Source of the DNA: Lindgomyces ingoldianus | Lineage: Eukaryota; Ascomycota; Dothideomycetes; Pleosporales; Lindgomycetaceae | NCBI RefSeq assembly: GCF_010093535.1 | Contig: NW_022985163.1 | Location: 706,666 to 770,665, forward strand | DNA: 64,000 nucleotides | Direction of reading: 5' to 3' | Shown: positions 10,333-22,934 of the stretch, piece by piece | How the letters are laid out: each line of letters begins with the position of its first letter | Position numbering within the stretch: position 1 is the stretch's first letter | Program-made: the position numbers and the translations under genes | The notes under the pieces: model-generated | What the model saw: the letters and a program-made list of their open reading frames with translations, nothing else | Database searches by the model: none | What the model was told of the DNA's origin: nothing

Positions 10333-11815
10333 GGTGGTTGGGTGGGAAGGAATGGGAGACTAGGGATTTCATCTGAAATTGTTGGACGAGCTGAAAAGCA
10401 GGAAAGGTAAATCGTGTGAGTCTGAAGCCGAGGCCGGTCACCCTGTGGCGCTCCACTCAACTGAATTCATATCACAGCACTTCATTTATCATCTCACTGT
10501 TAAATTCTTCAATTCAGATCCAAATACTAGCACTACCATTACCCAGAACCTTTGCAGTTTCTAAATATTTAGAACCCTTATTTATGTACGCTAACGTCTT
10601 CCAGATAACACAGAATATCAGCCGAACCTATTTTGGATTCCTTGAAACCCATCGAGAATGCCCATATATTTTCGAGACCCTCTGCGATTTGCTCCACGTC
10701 TTGTTTGATTTCCACTACAACGTACTAAATAAAGCAAAGGATGACTCTGCAGCCAGTCCTCTGACCAAAAGAGGTGTGCGGGCATTTCTTCGAAGTTTTA
10801 TCTTAATTCCTCTAGCATTGTTGGTGGTCTTTTCCTGCAGCCATGGAAGATATTCACCTGATTTTTATTCTCGAGTCCTCGAGCGGTGATGGGAGATTAT
10901 TCTCGGCAGCTACGGACGCTCTTCTCTATGTTTTCGCTCGCGGGTCTTCGCCTAGTAATGATTATCTTTTCCGAGAGTCATGGAAGATCTTCTCTATAGT
11001 CGTAATGTCGAGTCCTTTGCGCATAGCTGATGTAAGCAACTACAATTGTACAGTTCCTGCCTTACGTTGTTAAGCAACTGTACAAGTACTGCTTTAAGAA
11101 AGAGAAAACAGGTCTTTACTTGCCTATCTCTTGTTTACCCTTTTTTAATTGTTTGTAAACTGTTCTGCCTAGAGGCCCCTCTTAAGACGAGAGAAGACCG
11201 TAACCTTCTAAGTTCTGCTGGCCTAAGGTTGTACGAAACAGTAAATCTCCTGTAAAAGTGGTTCTACTGTTACCTTCTGTCTGATCAATACTATCATAAA
11301 GGTCAAGGACAGACGTACCTCCCTAAACTCAAAGAGCCCCCTCTATAGCACCTTACCCATGAGAGATATTATAGGAGTTGAAAGCTGTACGCTTTTAGAC
11401 ACTCTAATCGCATCTTCTTATGCAAAACGTCCGCTTCACGCTTCCTGAGATCGGGTATCCTACGTTATCGTCATCAATCCAAGAGCTACGTGAGGCTTCT
11501 TGCTTCCTCAAATTGAAGAACCTCCGCCACATTCACCCAGTGTTCCCTAAAAACCTTCACTCTGGGTGACGAGTCTTGGAGGCGATTCCCTTTCACCAGC
11601 GCGAAAGTTTTCACACAATGTAAAACCGTGGGACGAGGATATGCTACTCACCTATAAGGTTACGCCGTCCGCCCCACGCCTTCTCTTCTCTTTTCACCAC
11701 TGACGCGGCTTGACTTGGTACCGTAGCAAAAGGGAAACCCGCTAAATTTGGCATATCAAATTCAATTCTTTCTTCATTACCGTCACGCGAGACGGACCTT
11801 TCTGCAGCGTTAACT
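10333..11815. other. Intergenic, no gene seen
   Basis: About 1.5 kb without motif or splice-consistent ORF. The stretch 11040-11420 is moderately AT-rich and may be old repeat debris, but I could not identify a source. Confidence 0.4.
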
Positions 11816-13207
11816 ATGCGCCCCACGAGCTTGCCGACGCCAACCATGGACGACCCACCGTCTTCACCATCAGTGAAGTGCGATATGGGCATGCCCACAG
11901 GCAATACAGACCTCTCCCTATCTCCGGTGAACATGGACGATGCCTCGCCATCCTCGCCATCAGCAGTGTCCACTTTGCATCTATCCACAGCTTCGACGCT
12001 GGTCCTCCCGAGTTTACCGCCGACCGACGCTGTAGAGTATCACAATCGCTGTCGGCCGTTCGCCCAAACCAACCGGTTCATTCTCCAAAAAGGTGACAAG
12101 ACGTTTATGATGTCCGATCGTGGGGCTCGGGGCGGCTACGTGCCAATGTCTCCGACCGACCGACCGCTTTACCATCGCCGGTACACTATCGACGTGAACA
12201 CCTGTGGTTGGTCAAAACAATTTTCTCGTCTTCGTTTTGAGTGGGCAGCTCTACTAGAGGATGACTGTTCAATGCCATCAGTGCCAGCGGTGGAGTTCGT
12301 TCTGTTTCCGGGGAAATGGGTTGAATTGGAGCCTCCCGCCTTTCGGGAGCCCATCCTCAGTCTTCCCAATCCGTGCCGCTTCCAAGAACTCGCTCAAGCC
12401 AACTTCAGTCCTCCGATAGACGAAGAGATATATCTCCAACTGGATGAATCGTCGCTGCAGAACGACGAATTTCATATGATCGTTGATCTGCAAAGCTGCA
12501 GTTGGTTCCGCGACAATATACTCAACGTCGCTCTTGAGATGTTGTCTAACCAATTCTCCTGTAAGGCCCGAAGGATTGAGATCGCTAACTCGATGGTCTC
12601 GCAAATTCTGTTCAGGGTGGGCTACGGTGGAGATGTGGACAACAACAACTTCGTCCATTACGCAGAGGAAAAGCGGCGATTTGAGGACAAAGACTGGATC
12701 TTCTTCCCCATCAATGACGGTTTCGCATCGGATGATTCAACACAGGTCTGCGGCTCGCACTGGTCCCTCGTTGCTATCAACCGTCCGGACGGTCTGGCTC
12801 ACTACATCGATTCAATGTCCAACGAGGGCAACAATAAGCAAGCCCTGATTGGCGCATGTGTTGCTGAAGGCCTTGGAAACATCCTCGAAGAGCGTTACGC
12901 TTTGTACATTGAAGAGTACGCCCCCGACCAGTATGCCGACAACCAGTGCAAGAGCGATTTAGGCCCGTGTGGACCCTTTGTTGTCGTCATGATCTTCAAG
13001 TACCTTAACCTAATCACGGAGCATCAGGATGAGGGAACAGAGGAATATATAGACCTCAGTATCCCAGAAAGCTTTGTATCTGAGGCATGGCTCTTTAATT
13101 CCCAAAGGGTCCGACTACACATTCGAGAGATGATTGCGGAAGAGCAATGCCGGCAGGAAACTCGGCGAACAGCCGCCGAGCATGACTTGGTTGCTCTAGA
13201 GGAGTAG
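11816..13207 (+). CDS. Ulp1/C48-type cysteine protease (SUMO/NEDD8 protease-like)
   Basis: A single exon of 463 aa. The N-terminal 70 residues are rich in Ser, Pro and Thr; the C-terminal half carries the Ulp1 catalytic set: His315 (GSHWSLV), Asp332 (HYIDSM), Gln377 (DNQC) and Cys385 (GPCGPFV). Order and spacing fit C48 peptidases, which process or remove SUMO or NEDD8-like modifiers. The usual DCG around the nucleophile is PCG here. It is unlike the long housekeeping Ulp1 and Ulp2 proteins, so a divergent paralogue is likely. A second ATG at 11846 (codon 11) has a better context and may be the real start. The gene lies alone between 1.5-kb and 0.8-kb gene-free stretches and lacks introns, unlike most neighbours. 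Confidence 0.82.
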   Translation: MRPTSLPTPTMDDPPSSPSVKCDMGMPTGNTDLSLSPVNMDDASPSSPSAVSTLHLSTASTLVLPSLPPTDAVEYHNRCRPFAQTNRFILQKGDKTFMMSDRGARGGYVPMSPTDRPLYHRRYTIDVNTCGWSKQFSRLRFEWAALLEDDCSMPSVPAVEFVLFPGKWVELEPPAFREPILSLPNPCRFQELAQANFSPPIDEEIYLQLDESSLQNDEFHMIVDLQSCSWFRDNILNVALEMLSNQFSCKARRIEIANSMVSQILFRVGYGGDVDNNNFVHYAEEKRRFEDKDWIFFPINDGFASDDSTQVCGSHWSLVAINRPDGLAHYIDSMSNEGNNKQALIGACVAEGLGNILEERYALYIEEYAPDQYADNQCKSDLGPCGPFVVVMIFKYLNLITEHQDEGTEEYIDLSIPESFVSEAWLFNSQRVRLHIREMIAEEQCRQETRRTAAEHDLVALEE

Positions 13208-14038
13208 CAAGCTGTTGTAGCCGGTTGCCAGAAGGCGCTGTAAGGCATATTATTGATGTTGTCGTCTGCTTTTGGGGTAGTTACCTCTCCGTATTGTCAT
13301 ATGATCCTGCTGTGAGTTGCTCTTTCCTAGGTAGCATAGAATCTGCTTCATTGGGAAGGAGACACAAAGGTGGAAAAATGCATGAGCGAATTGAACAAAA
13401 TTGTTAAAAACATTTAGAGGAAGGTGAAGTGAAGTTACTCTTTCCGGCTAAATCTCCAACAAAGCGAGTCTAACAAAGTGATAACTATACCTACCTTAGC
13501 TAGGTAAAAGGAGCCTGGAAAGGGAGCACGTTGAATGCGCAGCATGTTACCACATATCGTGGAACATGACTAGAGTAGTCTATCTGTTAAACCTCTTCTT
13601 CGAATAAAGGAGAGGGTTAGAGGAATGCACATTTCTGTCCCCAAATACCCTGTCATGATTCATACTAATTAGGTGAACAGATACAGTAGGCATTTCGCTT
13701 GAGAATATACAGACACAAAAGCCGAAATAGACATACTAGATTAACACAGTCTTATGTGAAAAAACTTCACAAAGCCCCCTTCTAACCACATCCCCTCCAC
13801 TAACCTATCGGATGCCATCACTCTTTCCTCTATGTATACTAAGAAAGTAAGAATAACAACAAGAGGAAGCTAACAATAGCCCCATCCTGCCATGCACCAT
13901 GTTTCGCTGACCTCACTATCATATTCACTGCCAAGACGAAACGTTCCATCGACCCGCTGACATAATCCCGAGCTAGCTAACCTCACGTCAACCTCAAGCT
14001 CCACTACCACATCCAAACCCCACACTAGCACAACAACA
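13208..14038. other. Intergenic, no gene seen
   Basis: Holds the 3' region of the protease and, near 13980-14038, a CA-rich leader of the complex I subunit gene. No coding structure found. Confidence 0.5.
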
Positions 14039-15017
14039 ATGGCATCAGGATACGGATTGGCAGGCGGTACGTACACTCAAACTCCAATTTCTCAACACCC
14101 GGCGTTTAAGGGCCATGGGAAGCGTGGAGAATCTAGAATCGCACCACCTCAGAACAAACACGCAACCGACGGCACGTCCGCTCCAACGACTGTCGAGCAT
14201 TCGAATAAAACTCTACGATCATATTTACCCTCGAATTAACTTGCGAATTTATGCTCTCTGCCAACACTCTCGTACTGGCCTTCCGTGCACTCAAACCACC
14301 CCACGGCCCTCCAGAGCGCCTCAACCTTCCACCTCCAGTCCGCGCGCCCCCCACCACGCCTTTCAGCACCCCCTCATTCCTCCTCCTCTTGCACATCTAG
14401 TACAAGCAACCAAGTATTAACAGCAACATCTCCCAGGCCCCTCCCGCTGCTTCCCCTTCTGGCAAGAAGTCCTCGCCTGCTACGTCACCAACACATCTGC
14501 CGAAGACGATTCCGGGAAAGCGAAATGCATGCCCATACTCGAAGACTACTATGAGTGTCTACATCATAAGAAAGAGGTATATTCGATTTTATCTAATCAT
14601 TTCCCCCGCATTCCGCACCCCATCACGCCCTGCCTCACAGTTTCACTTCCCCTCCCTCAGCAGTCATAATTCCTTTATGGGTAGTGTAATAAGGGCCCGA
14701 GGCTATGGGTTCATGTGCAAAGATTGGTCCCACGGCCTCTTGAAATCCCCATACCCTACCCTTCTCCCTTCGCCCATTGATCTCTCCCCTCCCATTCTTA
14801 CGCACATCTCCATCTTCATCCCCTAGTCTCCGCTGAGCCACCACAGGCCGCGCGCACTCTCGCCCTGCAAGCCGCTTACCGCAAGCAACAAGCGAACATA
14901 AAGCGCGACGACGCACCCTCAGCTGGAGAAATTAGACGCCTTGGGATACTGGACGCGCCGCTTGAGGAGAAGAATATCAAGGTTTCAAAGTGGTTGCCGC
15001 ATAAGCAGATAAATTAA
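14039..15017 (+). CDS. Mitochondrial complex I subunit, NDUFS5/15-kDa type (twin CX9C)
   Basis: Accessory subunit of NADH:ubiquinone oxidoreductase located on the intermembrane-space side. Three exons (14039-14066, 14437-14576, 14847-15017) give 112 aa. Two CX9C motifs are exact: Cys14-Cys24 (around FPFWQEVLA) and Cys40-Cys50 (around MPILEDYYE), the arrangement oxidised by the Mia40 import pathway. There is no cleavable presequence, as expected for this class. The C-terminal half is a charged helix ending in KWLPHKQIN. Exon 1 is only 28 nt, and the two introns are unusually long for this window (370 and 270 nt) and pyrimidine-rich. None of the 14-kb ORFs on either strand represents the gene; only the spliced model does. 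Confidence 0.92.
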
Positions 15018-16237
15018 GCACTTGGATGGTGTAGGAAGAGTGGAGGAGGAAGGAGTGTAAATACTGAGAACACGGGCTGTTTTGCCAGACGGGCGTGCTA
15101 CGGAAAGTTAAAGTGTGAGAGAGGGAGAGCGGGAGGCAGAGAAAGCAAGGCAATGAAACCACACTATATACAGCTTCAATAAAACCATGGCATGTCCCAT
15201 CTTCACTAGGCGCTTATATATGTGAAAATTCATAGTCACAGACACTCAGCAGTATCGATCTTTATATCTTGCACATTCGGATTCGCACATATACACCATC
15301 TAATCAAGCAAAACAAGCAGCTACTCAAACAAAATCCACCCTTATCCATCACCCCCACCCAACCCCTCCTCTCCTTCTACCCTAAACGGATAGAGGAAAC
15401 CCATATCATTCCTAGCATGCAATATGTACAAAAACATAGTGGGCTACCCACTTGTAACCGCTAGACCATCGTATTCAACAAAGCCGGTAGTCGATTTGTT
15501 GGTCGGTCGAGAGAAAAGTCGTAGGGAGGTGCATTACGATCCCCGAACTCTTTACTCCGATGAAGTTCTGGTGGGGAGAAAAGCAGGAACAGAATGTACA
15601 ACAAAAACCTGAAACTGAAACCGAAGCTGAAGTTAATATGTCGTAGAAGCAAAGAAAGCCACACTACAGTACACATAACACGAGGTGATACCCAAGCAAG
15701 CATCAATCGCCACGCTAATACCAACCAACCAGCAACACGAAACTCCCACCTGAGAAAGGTTTGTCACAGATGTGTAGTGGTAGTTTCGGCATGTGTGGTA
15801 TACCAAAGCATTTGAAGTATTGTTTTGTACAGGTAGGCGAGGTGTATGTGAGCGAGCGGTTGGGTTGGCGTTCTAGTTCGAGAATGGGTGTGGCCATGTT
15901 CGATGTAATTTCAGGAGGGGTCGATGCGGTCAAGATGAAAGGCTGTGTGTCGAGAGCATCGTCGCCGGTGATGAGGTCGATTTAACCAAATGGAAGAGGG
16001 GAATCGTAGGTTGGATGGACTACATTCCCAAACCAACGCTCGTTCTTCCCATCTCGCCCTGGTTCGGTCCCGGTCGCGCACCGTGAACCTGGCTTATATT
16101 TCGATGATATGATCCGATCTTCTGGAAACCCCTATTCAAGAAGTTAGTCGCAAATTCGGCAAGAAACATAAAATGGCACACGCCCAAGGCTCTTGGCGTC
16201 ATCTTAAATAGCAACAACCAAATAAATGATTGGCTAC
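15018..16237. other. Intergenic between convergent genes, no gene seen
   Basis: Contains the 3' regions of the complex I subunit and the forkhead gene. No motif-bearing ORF. Confidence 0.5.
15178..15183 (+). terminator. Candidate polyadenylation signal of the complex I subunit gene
   Basis: AATAAA occurs about 160 nt after the stop codon at 15017. Fungal poly(A) signals are loose, so this is suggestive only. Confidence 0.3.
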
Positions 16238-18833
16238 TTAGACAACTTCCAGAGCCTCGGGGTATCCGCCACTGCCCTTAGGAATTTTTAGGTCGTACTT
16301 TGCCAGGTCGAATCCCTCCTCGTCTGCATCTTCTTCGAAAGAGCCGAGACTAGCGCCTCGGACCATACCACCGTTCACAGGGTTCGCCACAAAACCATTG
16401 ACGTTCGAGTTTGAGCGGGAGCGCTGCAGACCAGGGTTACGGCTCACAGGACGGGAGACCGTGCGGCTAGGGCTATCAGGGCCGACATCCTCCTCTTCAT
16501 CGCCTTTCTCGTTGTCGTTCTCGTCGCCGTCGTCGTCGCCGTCGTCGGCCTCGCCACTTGGGTCTTCACCTGGCATGATTGGTGGTGAACTTGGTTGCAC
16601 TTGCTCATCCTCGATATCTTTCTCCTCGTCTTCATCCTTCTTCATCTTTGTCGGGCTAAGATCGAGGTTCGGGGCGCGGGCCGGTGTACTTGGCAGATCG
16701 ATATACTTCCAAAAAGGCGCTGGACTAGAGAAGTTCATAAACTGACTTGGGACTTGGGCAGTACTGGGGGGTGCGAGCCGAGGTGCATGCCGCGTGACGA
16801 GCGGAGTTACCAACCCAGCATTGTTCTGCCTACTACCGTCCTGCGCACCATTGGCATTGTTCGCAGCAGCATCAGAATATAACGGCGGTGGTGAGTTTGC
16901 AGCGTCACCCTTCAAACCTGTAATCTTTGGCTTTGGAGGGTCGACGTTCGGCGACGATCCAGGATTGCCGAGCATGCGGGTTGAGTCCAGTGCTTCAGAG
17001 CTCTGCGGGAAGATAGAAGGGCCGCTAGGCTTCGCATCTTGGAAGAGTCGCTTAGCAGGGGTCGCAAGATTCGATTGTTCACCGTGAGTGGGGGATTGCT
17101 TGAACCCCCCGAAAGGATTGGAGCGGGGGCCTCGGTCGGGAGTATATGACTCGTTTGCCATTGGATAAGACGCCAAGGGTGGAGTCGCAGAACGGGGAGG
17201 AGACTTAACGCGGGTAGGGCCTGGCTCCTGCTTCCCGAACAAATTGGGCTGGCTAAGCACATCGAGGAGACGCTCGGTTGCCTGCGAAGGAGCTTCTCGA
17301 AAGGCTGGTGAGTTGGGCCCAGAAGAGTCAAGTCGAACAGCAGAGCCACCTTTGCGGGGTCGGTGTTGCCTCTTCAAAAAGTCCTCACGCTCGCTATCCG
17401 CAATCCTCCACTTCATCCCTTTGCCTGGCTCGTCTGTGCGACGCGCTACCTTTTCAAAAACCTTGCTTAGGGATAGATTGTGGCGGATAGAGTTCTATAG
17501 ATGAATCAGGAACCCATCTATTTAATGGATCCGCTCGTACTCACCTGCCACCCTGCATTAGTGTGTCTAAAGTATGCATATTTATCCTTGATGAACTGGT
17601 AGATATTTGCCAGAGTAAGCATCTCCTCAGAACTACTCAGGATAGCTTCACCAATAAGCTGGGCATAACTATGTGGTGGCTTGACCTCCTTGTACGATTC
17701 TTGGCTATAGTCGATGTCTTCTGAAGACTCCATCATCAGCCCGCGGGGATACGTAGCCGGGGAGGTCTTACTGCCCCTGTGGGAGGAACGCACGGCTAGG
17801 GGAGTTCCTGGCTCGGGCCGACCTGGTGTGGATGTTAATTGATTGTTGTAGCCTTGCGACGACTGCTTATGACGAGGATGTGAGGATGGTGGAAAGGGGT
17901 CATAGTTCTCACGCTTAGGTGTTGGACCGCTAGGATGAGCATGTGGAAGGGACCGATTCGGCGGGTTGCCTTCGTCGTCAGAGGCTCCTGCATCTGGGTC
18001 ATTCTTAACCTGGCGCCACAGCATGGGATGGAACTGATCATCCTGGTTGGCCAGAAGAAAGAGCATCTGAGTGCCCATGATGCCAATGCAGATACCAGAG
18101 TGAAGGGGGGCGCGGGATCCTTTACTCAGATTGTTGTCGTCCAGCTTCAGGCCGTTGCGGCTGTTCACGAAGATGAACCACTGTTGCAACACCGTGTCGA
18201 AGTGGATCTCAGCATGGATCCGCGAAATCTGCCGCTCGGGGCCAAGGTCGATGTCCACGCCCCATTCATTGACCTGATCCTCGGTGGGCAGTCCGCTCGC
18301 ATCTTGAGAGTTAGCGGGGTTGGGGCGGAGCGCCGAGTCGGCTCGCCCGATCCTAAGATCAGTCTTCTGGACGAAGAAGCACCAGTCGCGGGCGGCGATC
18401 TTTGCGTATGCCGCGACGTTGTTGGTTTTGTTCCTCCGCGCCTGCAAGTCGTTGGCGTAGTCGACGGCCGCATTTGGTAGGTAGTTTGGCGTGCGCAATG
18501 AGGCGATGATTAGATTCTGTCTGTCTACTGGGTCGGACGGGCCTTCGGCATCTGCTCCGTTGGGCAGCGTCGTATTAGAGTCATTGCTCTGCAGGGACTC
18601 GGTGATGCGGGTACGGGGAATGTCCTCAGCGACGGCGGCGGTGCGATCGGCGCCATTCAGCTGTACTGGTGGTCAGTCCTGGTCTGCAGGTGGGGTGCTT
18701 GCGGGGTGGTGCTGCTTACCCGTCTCCGCTTCCTTGAAGGCGTGGCTATGGACTCGGGAGTATCAGCATCAGACTGCTGCGGCGGATCTGGCTCCCTGCG
18801 AGAGCGAAGTCTCCGGTTGGAGGAGGGTGGCAT
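16238..18833 (-). CDS. FKH2: FHA-forkhead transcription factor (Fkh1/Fkh2 type)
   Basis: Nuclear regulator of the yeast Fkh1/Fkh2 type, which controls G2/M and developmental genes. Exons on the minus strand are 18833-18720, 18660-17545 and 17494-16238 (introns 59 and 50 nt), giving 828 aa. A short basic start (PSRKRRR) precedes an FHA domain at about 120-245, with the phosphothreonine-loop signature RIGR, SRIHAEI and NSRNG. The forkhead DNA-binding domain spans about 365-455 (KPPHSYAQLIG, GWQNSIRHNLSL, KGMKWRI); intron 2 splits its recognition-helix region just before NSIRHNLSL. The tail is Pro/Ser-rich and has a long acidic run at about 680-740 followed by SP sites, suitable for CDK control. 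The combination of FHA and forkhead makes the assignment firm; whether it is Fkh1 or Fkh2 is not decided, as most filamentous ascomycetes have one such gene. Confidence 0.92.
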
Positions 18834-19927
18834 TTTGCATGGGCGTCAAGGGAGTGACTTAGGGTGGAGGAAGTGCCAGGGCGGCTTTATTTGTTTGTGT
18901 CCAGGTGTTTGTTTGGCGAGAGCGGAGCAGCTGGTGACGTTCCAAGGTTCAGCGCCGATTCTTTCACACCCTCAACGGTGCGCGGGGAGGGGCTCGGAGT
19001 GCCTACTACGAAAGCAGGCCGCGGCCGTCTAGCACCAACTGCCTCAGGCGGCTTTGCAGGCCGAGTGTATGGGCGAGCGCGGAGTGGAAGGAATCTACCG
19101 TGGGGAGCAGCAGGTGATATGGTGGCAGGTGTGGATGTCGAGATGGAGTGGCTGCTCTTGTTTACGCGAAATGCGCGAAGGTGGCGGGCCCAGCGTGACT
19201 GCCGTGGGTGGGTGCTGACTATGATCTCGAGGCGGTGGGTGAGTGCCAGCAGCACTGAATTAAGCCAGTGAAGATATATCAAATGCCAGTCCGGGCGAGG
19301 CGCAATTGAAGAATAAACTAATCCGCTTCAGGCGCCGTGGGCGTGACAGTGACCGCCAAGCACCAGGTTCTTCACATCAGCCCTCGCAATCCTGCGCAAA
19401 AATTCGACCTGCACACGCATATCCGTTCCAGTCCGCATCTTCGGCGTCTCTGGCAATCTGTTTACCACCTTTCATCCGTCTGGCATTTTCTAGCGGTGCT
19501 GCGTCCATTTGCGCTCGACTTTGGCTCGCAGATTGTTTACCATGATCGCGTAGAGACATTCGTCATCGACGCGACCGACCGAATGCACTGCAAGTCATCG
19601 GTTCGCAGCGTCGCCATCAGCTACACCGAGAAGGCAAATTTAAGCGGCTGCGCCAGTAGACCCACACATGGAGTTCACACATGGAGTTCACGCTCGACAC
19701 TCAATTTCTGGAAGACGTCTGTTCTAACAAGATGTGGGTTTTCTAGCCCCCACCCAAAATATTTACAAGAATCATTCAATTGTCAAATCAATGATTGGCC
19801 CTTTATATCTGTGGCGTCCCAACCAACCATGATTAAACATTCATCATTATTTGTTATCCAGCGGACCAGTCCATCATTTCCCACTCAACGCCGGAATAAT
19901 CAAACGATAAGTCATTACCGCTTCCTC
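18834..19927. other. Intergenic: forkhead promoter and GH3 3' region
   Basis: No gene seen. A 14-bp tandem duplication (ACATGGAGTTCAC) occurs near 19670-19695. Confidence 0.5.
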
Positions 19928-22900
19928 TTATAAGCTGAGCTGCGCACTCAAAACTAGCTTCCTCGACGAGCTACCCACGTACGCCGTCTTGGAGTAGTTC
20001 GAGATGACCCAGTTCTGCGTCACTGTGTCCCAGTTGGAAATGTCCCTGCGCGTAACATCCGCTGAAAACGTCGCACTTTGGCCGGGCTGGATGCTCAGGC
20101 GCTCGAAGTTGCGCAGGACCACCTTTGGATCATCAGGGCCGCCGAGTGACACATACAGCTGGGTAACTTCTTCGCCGGGGACGGTGCCGTTGTTGGTGAC
20201 AGTCGCGGTGACTTTGAAGAGCACGTCGTAAAGGGCTGGATTTCCTCCTGGCGCTCCGCCGGCAGCAATCTTGGGTTGCGGCGAGCCATCGCTGACCCCC
20301 TCAGGTAAATACGCCGAGTTCTCCAGTCCATACTCGGGGTCCATCGAAGCTTCTTGGAGATTGGTCGAGTTTAGATAGGGGTAGATGTATGCTTTGACAT
20401 AGGTCAGATTGGCTGGCCATTGGTAGTCTGCCGGGTCGGTGCTAAAATTTCCTAGCACCGGTGCTGCCTTCGTGGTGCCAGTAGTTGGAGCGTATGTACC
20501 AGCAGGGATCTTGACAACTTTGATGTCGGAGTAGGAGAAAGTCGTGTAGCTCAAACCAAAGCCAAACTCGTAGATCGGGGAGATATTATTCTTGTCGAAG
20601 TATCGGTAGTCGATGAAAACACCTTCCACGAAGTTGTCCTGTATGGAAGCATGGCCTGCGGAAGGCTCGTAGAACAGGTCAGCGCCATAATCGGACGCCT
20701 GGCGGCCCATCGTGAACGGCAGTTTTCCTCCAGGGTTGACCCTTCCGTAAAGGACGTCGGCAATTGCGTTGCCGGATTGCTCTCCAGGAAGGCCAGCCCA
20801 AAGAATACCAGTTACATTCGGGTTGTTGTACCAAGAGTCCACGAGGACAGGCCCTACACTGTGGATAACTACAATGGTGTTGTTGCAGTGGGCCGTCACA
20901 TTCTGGATGAGTTTGTCGCCATCTTTCCAAAGTGTGAGGTTATTCCTGTCGCCCGCGTTGCCATCAACAGTTATGTAACCTTCACCGCTGTCCGCATTCA
21001 CAAAGACAATGGAGATAGTAGCCTGTTTTGCGAGCGCGACGATCGAATCGTAGGCCCAGTTTGCTGTGACGGACTGCACTACTCCTCCATGACCAATCAC
21101 TTCATTCTTTATGGCATCGAGAGGAGTGACGAGATACGGAAAGTACGCAGTTCCAGAACCCCACCCTTGAGCGAGCGTCCCATTGTCACAGCCGTGATCA
21201 GGGCAACCGTTCGGTCCAAGGTCATTGTCGCCGGCGTCGTCGCCAAAGACTGCTGTGAACTTCTCCCGTCCCTTCAATGGGAGGCTACCGTTGGTGTTCT
21301 TAAGTAGGACAGTGGATCGTGCAGCTGCTGACCTGATTGCAAGGTAATGCTCGTCTCGGACATCAACATGCTGGTTGATCTGTCCATATCCAGTCATGGC
21401 ATAAGCGTGTTCATAGCCGAAAGTATCCAGAGACCAGGAATTGAAGTTGACCGGAACCTGAGTCCGGTCCCTGCCAACAAGGTAGTATGCCGCCATAATT
21501 CGAGTAGCCATATCATCAATTCGCCACTCCGGAACTGAGCCATTCAGGATAGAAATAGTGAGGTTCGGGCCCCAGAAGGAAAGTCCAGTGTCGAAACCAG
21601 TATCTCCAGGCATGGTCATATCCAGGCCCGCAGCTGTGGATGATACACCGCTGTGTTGAGCTGACCAGTCGGACATGATGAAACCTTGGAATCCCAGTTC
21701 GCCCTTGAGGATGTAGTTGTTGAGATAGCTATTTTGGCAAGCTTGCGAGTTGTTGTTCTTGTTATATGAGCACATAATGGATCCAGTCCCAGCACGGACT
21801 GCATCTGCAAAAGGCCAGAGGTACAGCTCATGCAGGGTCTTGTCGTCCAGGTTGGAGGAAATTGCATCGACGAAGCCAAAGTCCCCAAAGCTGCCTGGTG
21901 ATCTGAAATGCTCCTACAGAACCCAATTAGCATCGAGCTAGTATAGATGGGTGAGGGAGCTACTGACCTGTTCGTTATTAATATAATGCTTGGTGCAGGC
22001 AATGACACCCGCATCTTGGATTCCGCGGACGGTTTCTGCGACAGCAATACCCGAAAGGACAGGGTCGGGACTGAAACCTTCCCAGTTGCGCCCGCCCTTT
22101 GGGTTTCGGCCAAGAGGGCCAACGACGGGACCAAGTTGAACGTCCACGCCTTTTCCGCGATGCTCCATTCCCATTTGGTAGCCACGTTGATAGAAGACCC
22201 CACGGTCCCATGAGGCTGCGACCGTTCCACCGGCAGGAAACGCGGAGACATAGTCACCTTCCCAGAGTCAGTGCAGTCTTTGGAAATGAATTGTATGAAG
22301 CTTACCAAAGCGAACACCGAGGGGAGAGTCTTGCATGCACAGTGCTTGAAATCCCAGCCGTGGAATCGCGCCCACATTACCGACGCAGGCCTCACCTTCC
22401 CAGCCCACACCAGCTATGGGATATTAGATATCACACCTATGAACAATCTTCCTGGCAGCACTTACTTGTGAGATTGACTTTCTCGAGAAGGGTCAATTGT
22501 CGGACGAAGGATTGCGCCTTGGCATACGCATCAGCCCATCCCCCTGAGCCGTCCATCCATCTGCAAATGGTTAGCAATTGCTTCGATGCAGGTTTAAATT
22601 TCTACGTACGGCGAAGGATAGAATGGTGGACTCGTCGCATTGCTCAACTCGGCGGGATTGGTAGTATTATTGGTGGGGATAGAGGTGTTGGGATACTTGT
22701 TTACTCGTCAGCTCCAGTAATAAACAAAAGGAAAAGGACAGAGTTGAATTACGCGGACGAAGGGAAACAGAGCCGTGAAGAAACGCATATATTTTCGATT
22801 CATTCATGCAGCTTTTCGAGGATACTCGCATAACAATGGTGTTGTTGTGGGTGAGAGTGAGATTGTTGACTGACAGATTGAGCTCCAGCTAGCGGGAGGC

Positions 22901-22934
22901 TGATCGCCAAAAATGCTTGTGCAAGCCACAGCAT
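19928..22934 (-). CDS. Secreted GH3 beta-glucosidase
   Basis: Hydrolyses cellobiose and other beta-glucosides outside the cell. Six exons on the minus strand: 22934-22875, 22695-22610, 22560-22466, 22413-22306, 22257-21968, 21913-19928; the frame closes to 874 aa, the usual size of the A. niger BglA type. Exon 1 encodes just a signal peptide ([20 protein letters not shown]). The GH3 N-terminal barrel contains WEGFSPDP and KHYINNEQ; the nucleophile is Asp295 (FIMSDW) and the likely acid/base Glu524 (DSGEGY). A C-terminal fibronectin III-like domain follows (about 730-874). Several N-glycosylation sequons are present. Introns 1 and 5 have GTCAGT donors. The first-exon end is the least certain splice, because GTATCC further on is an alternative, but the chosen site is the one that keeps frame with the downstream exon at a CAAG acceptor. 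Confidence 0.93.

Noticed and set aside
22099..22833. 244-codon plus-strand ORF
   Set aside because: Antisense shadow of the beta-glucosidase exons 1-5; the sense frame has strong family motifs.
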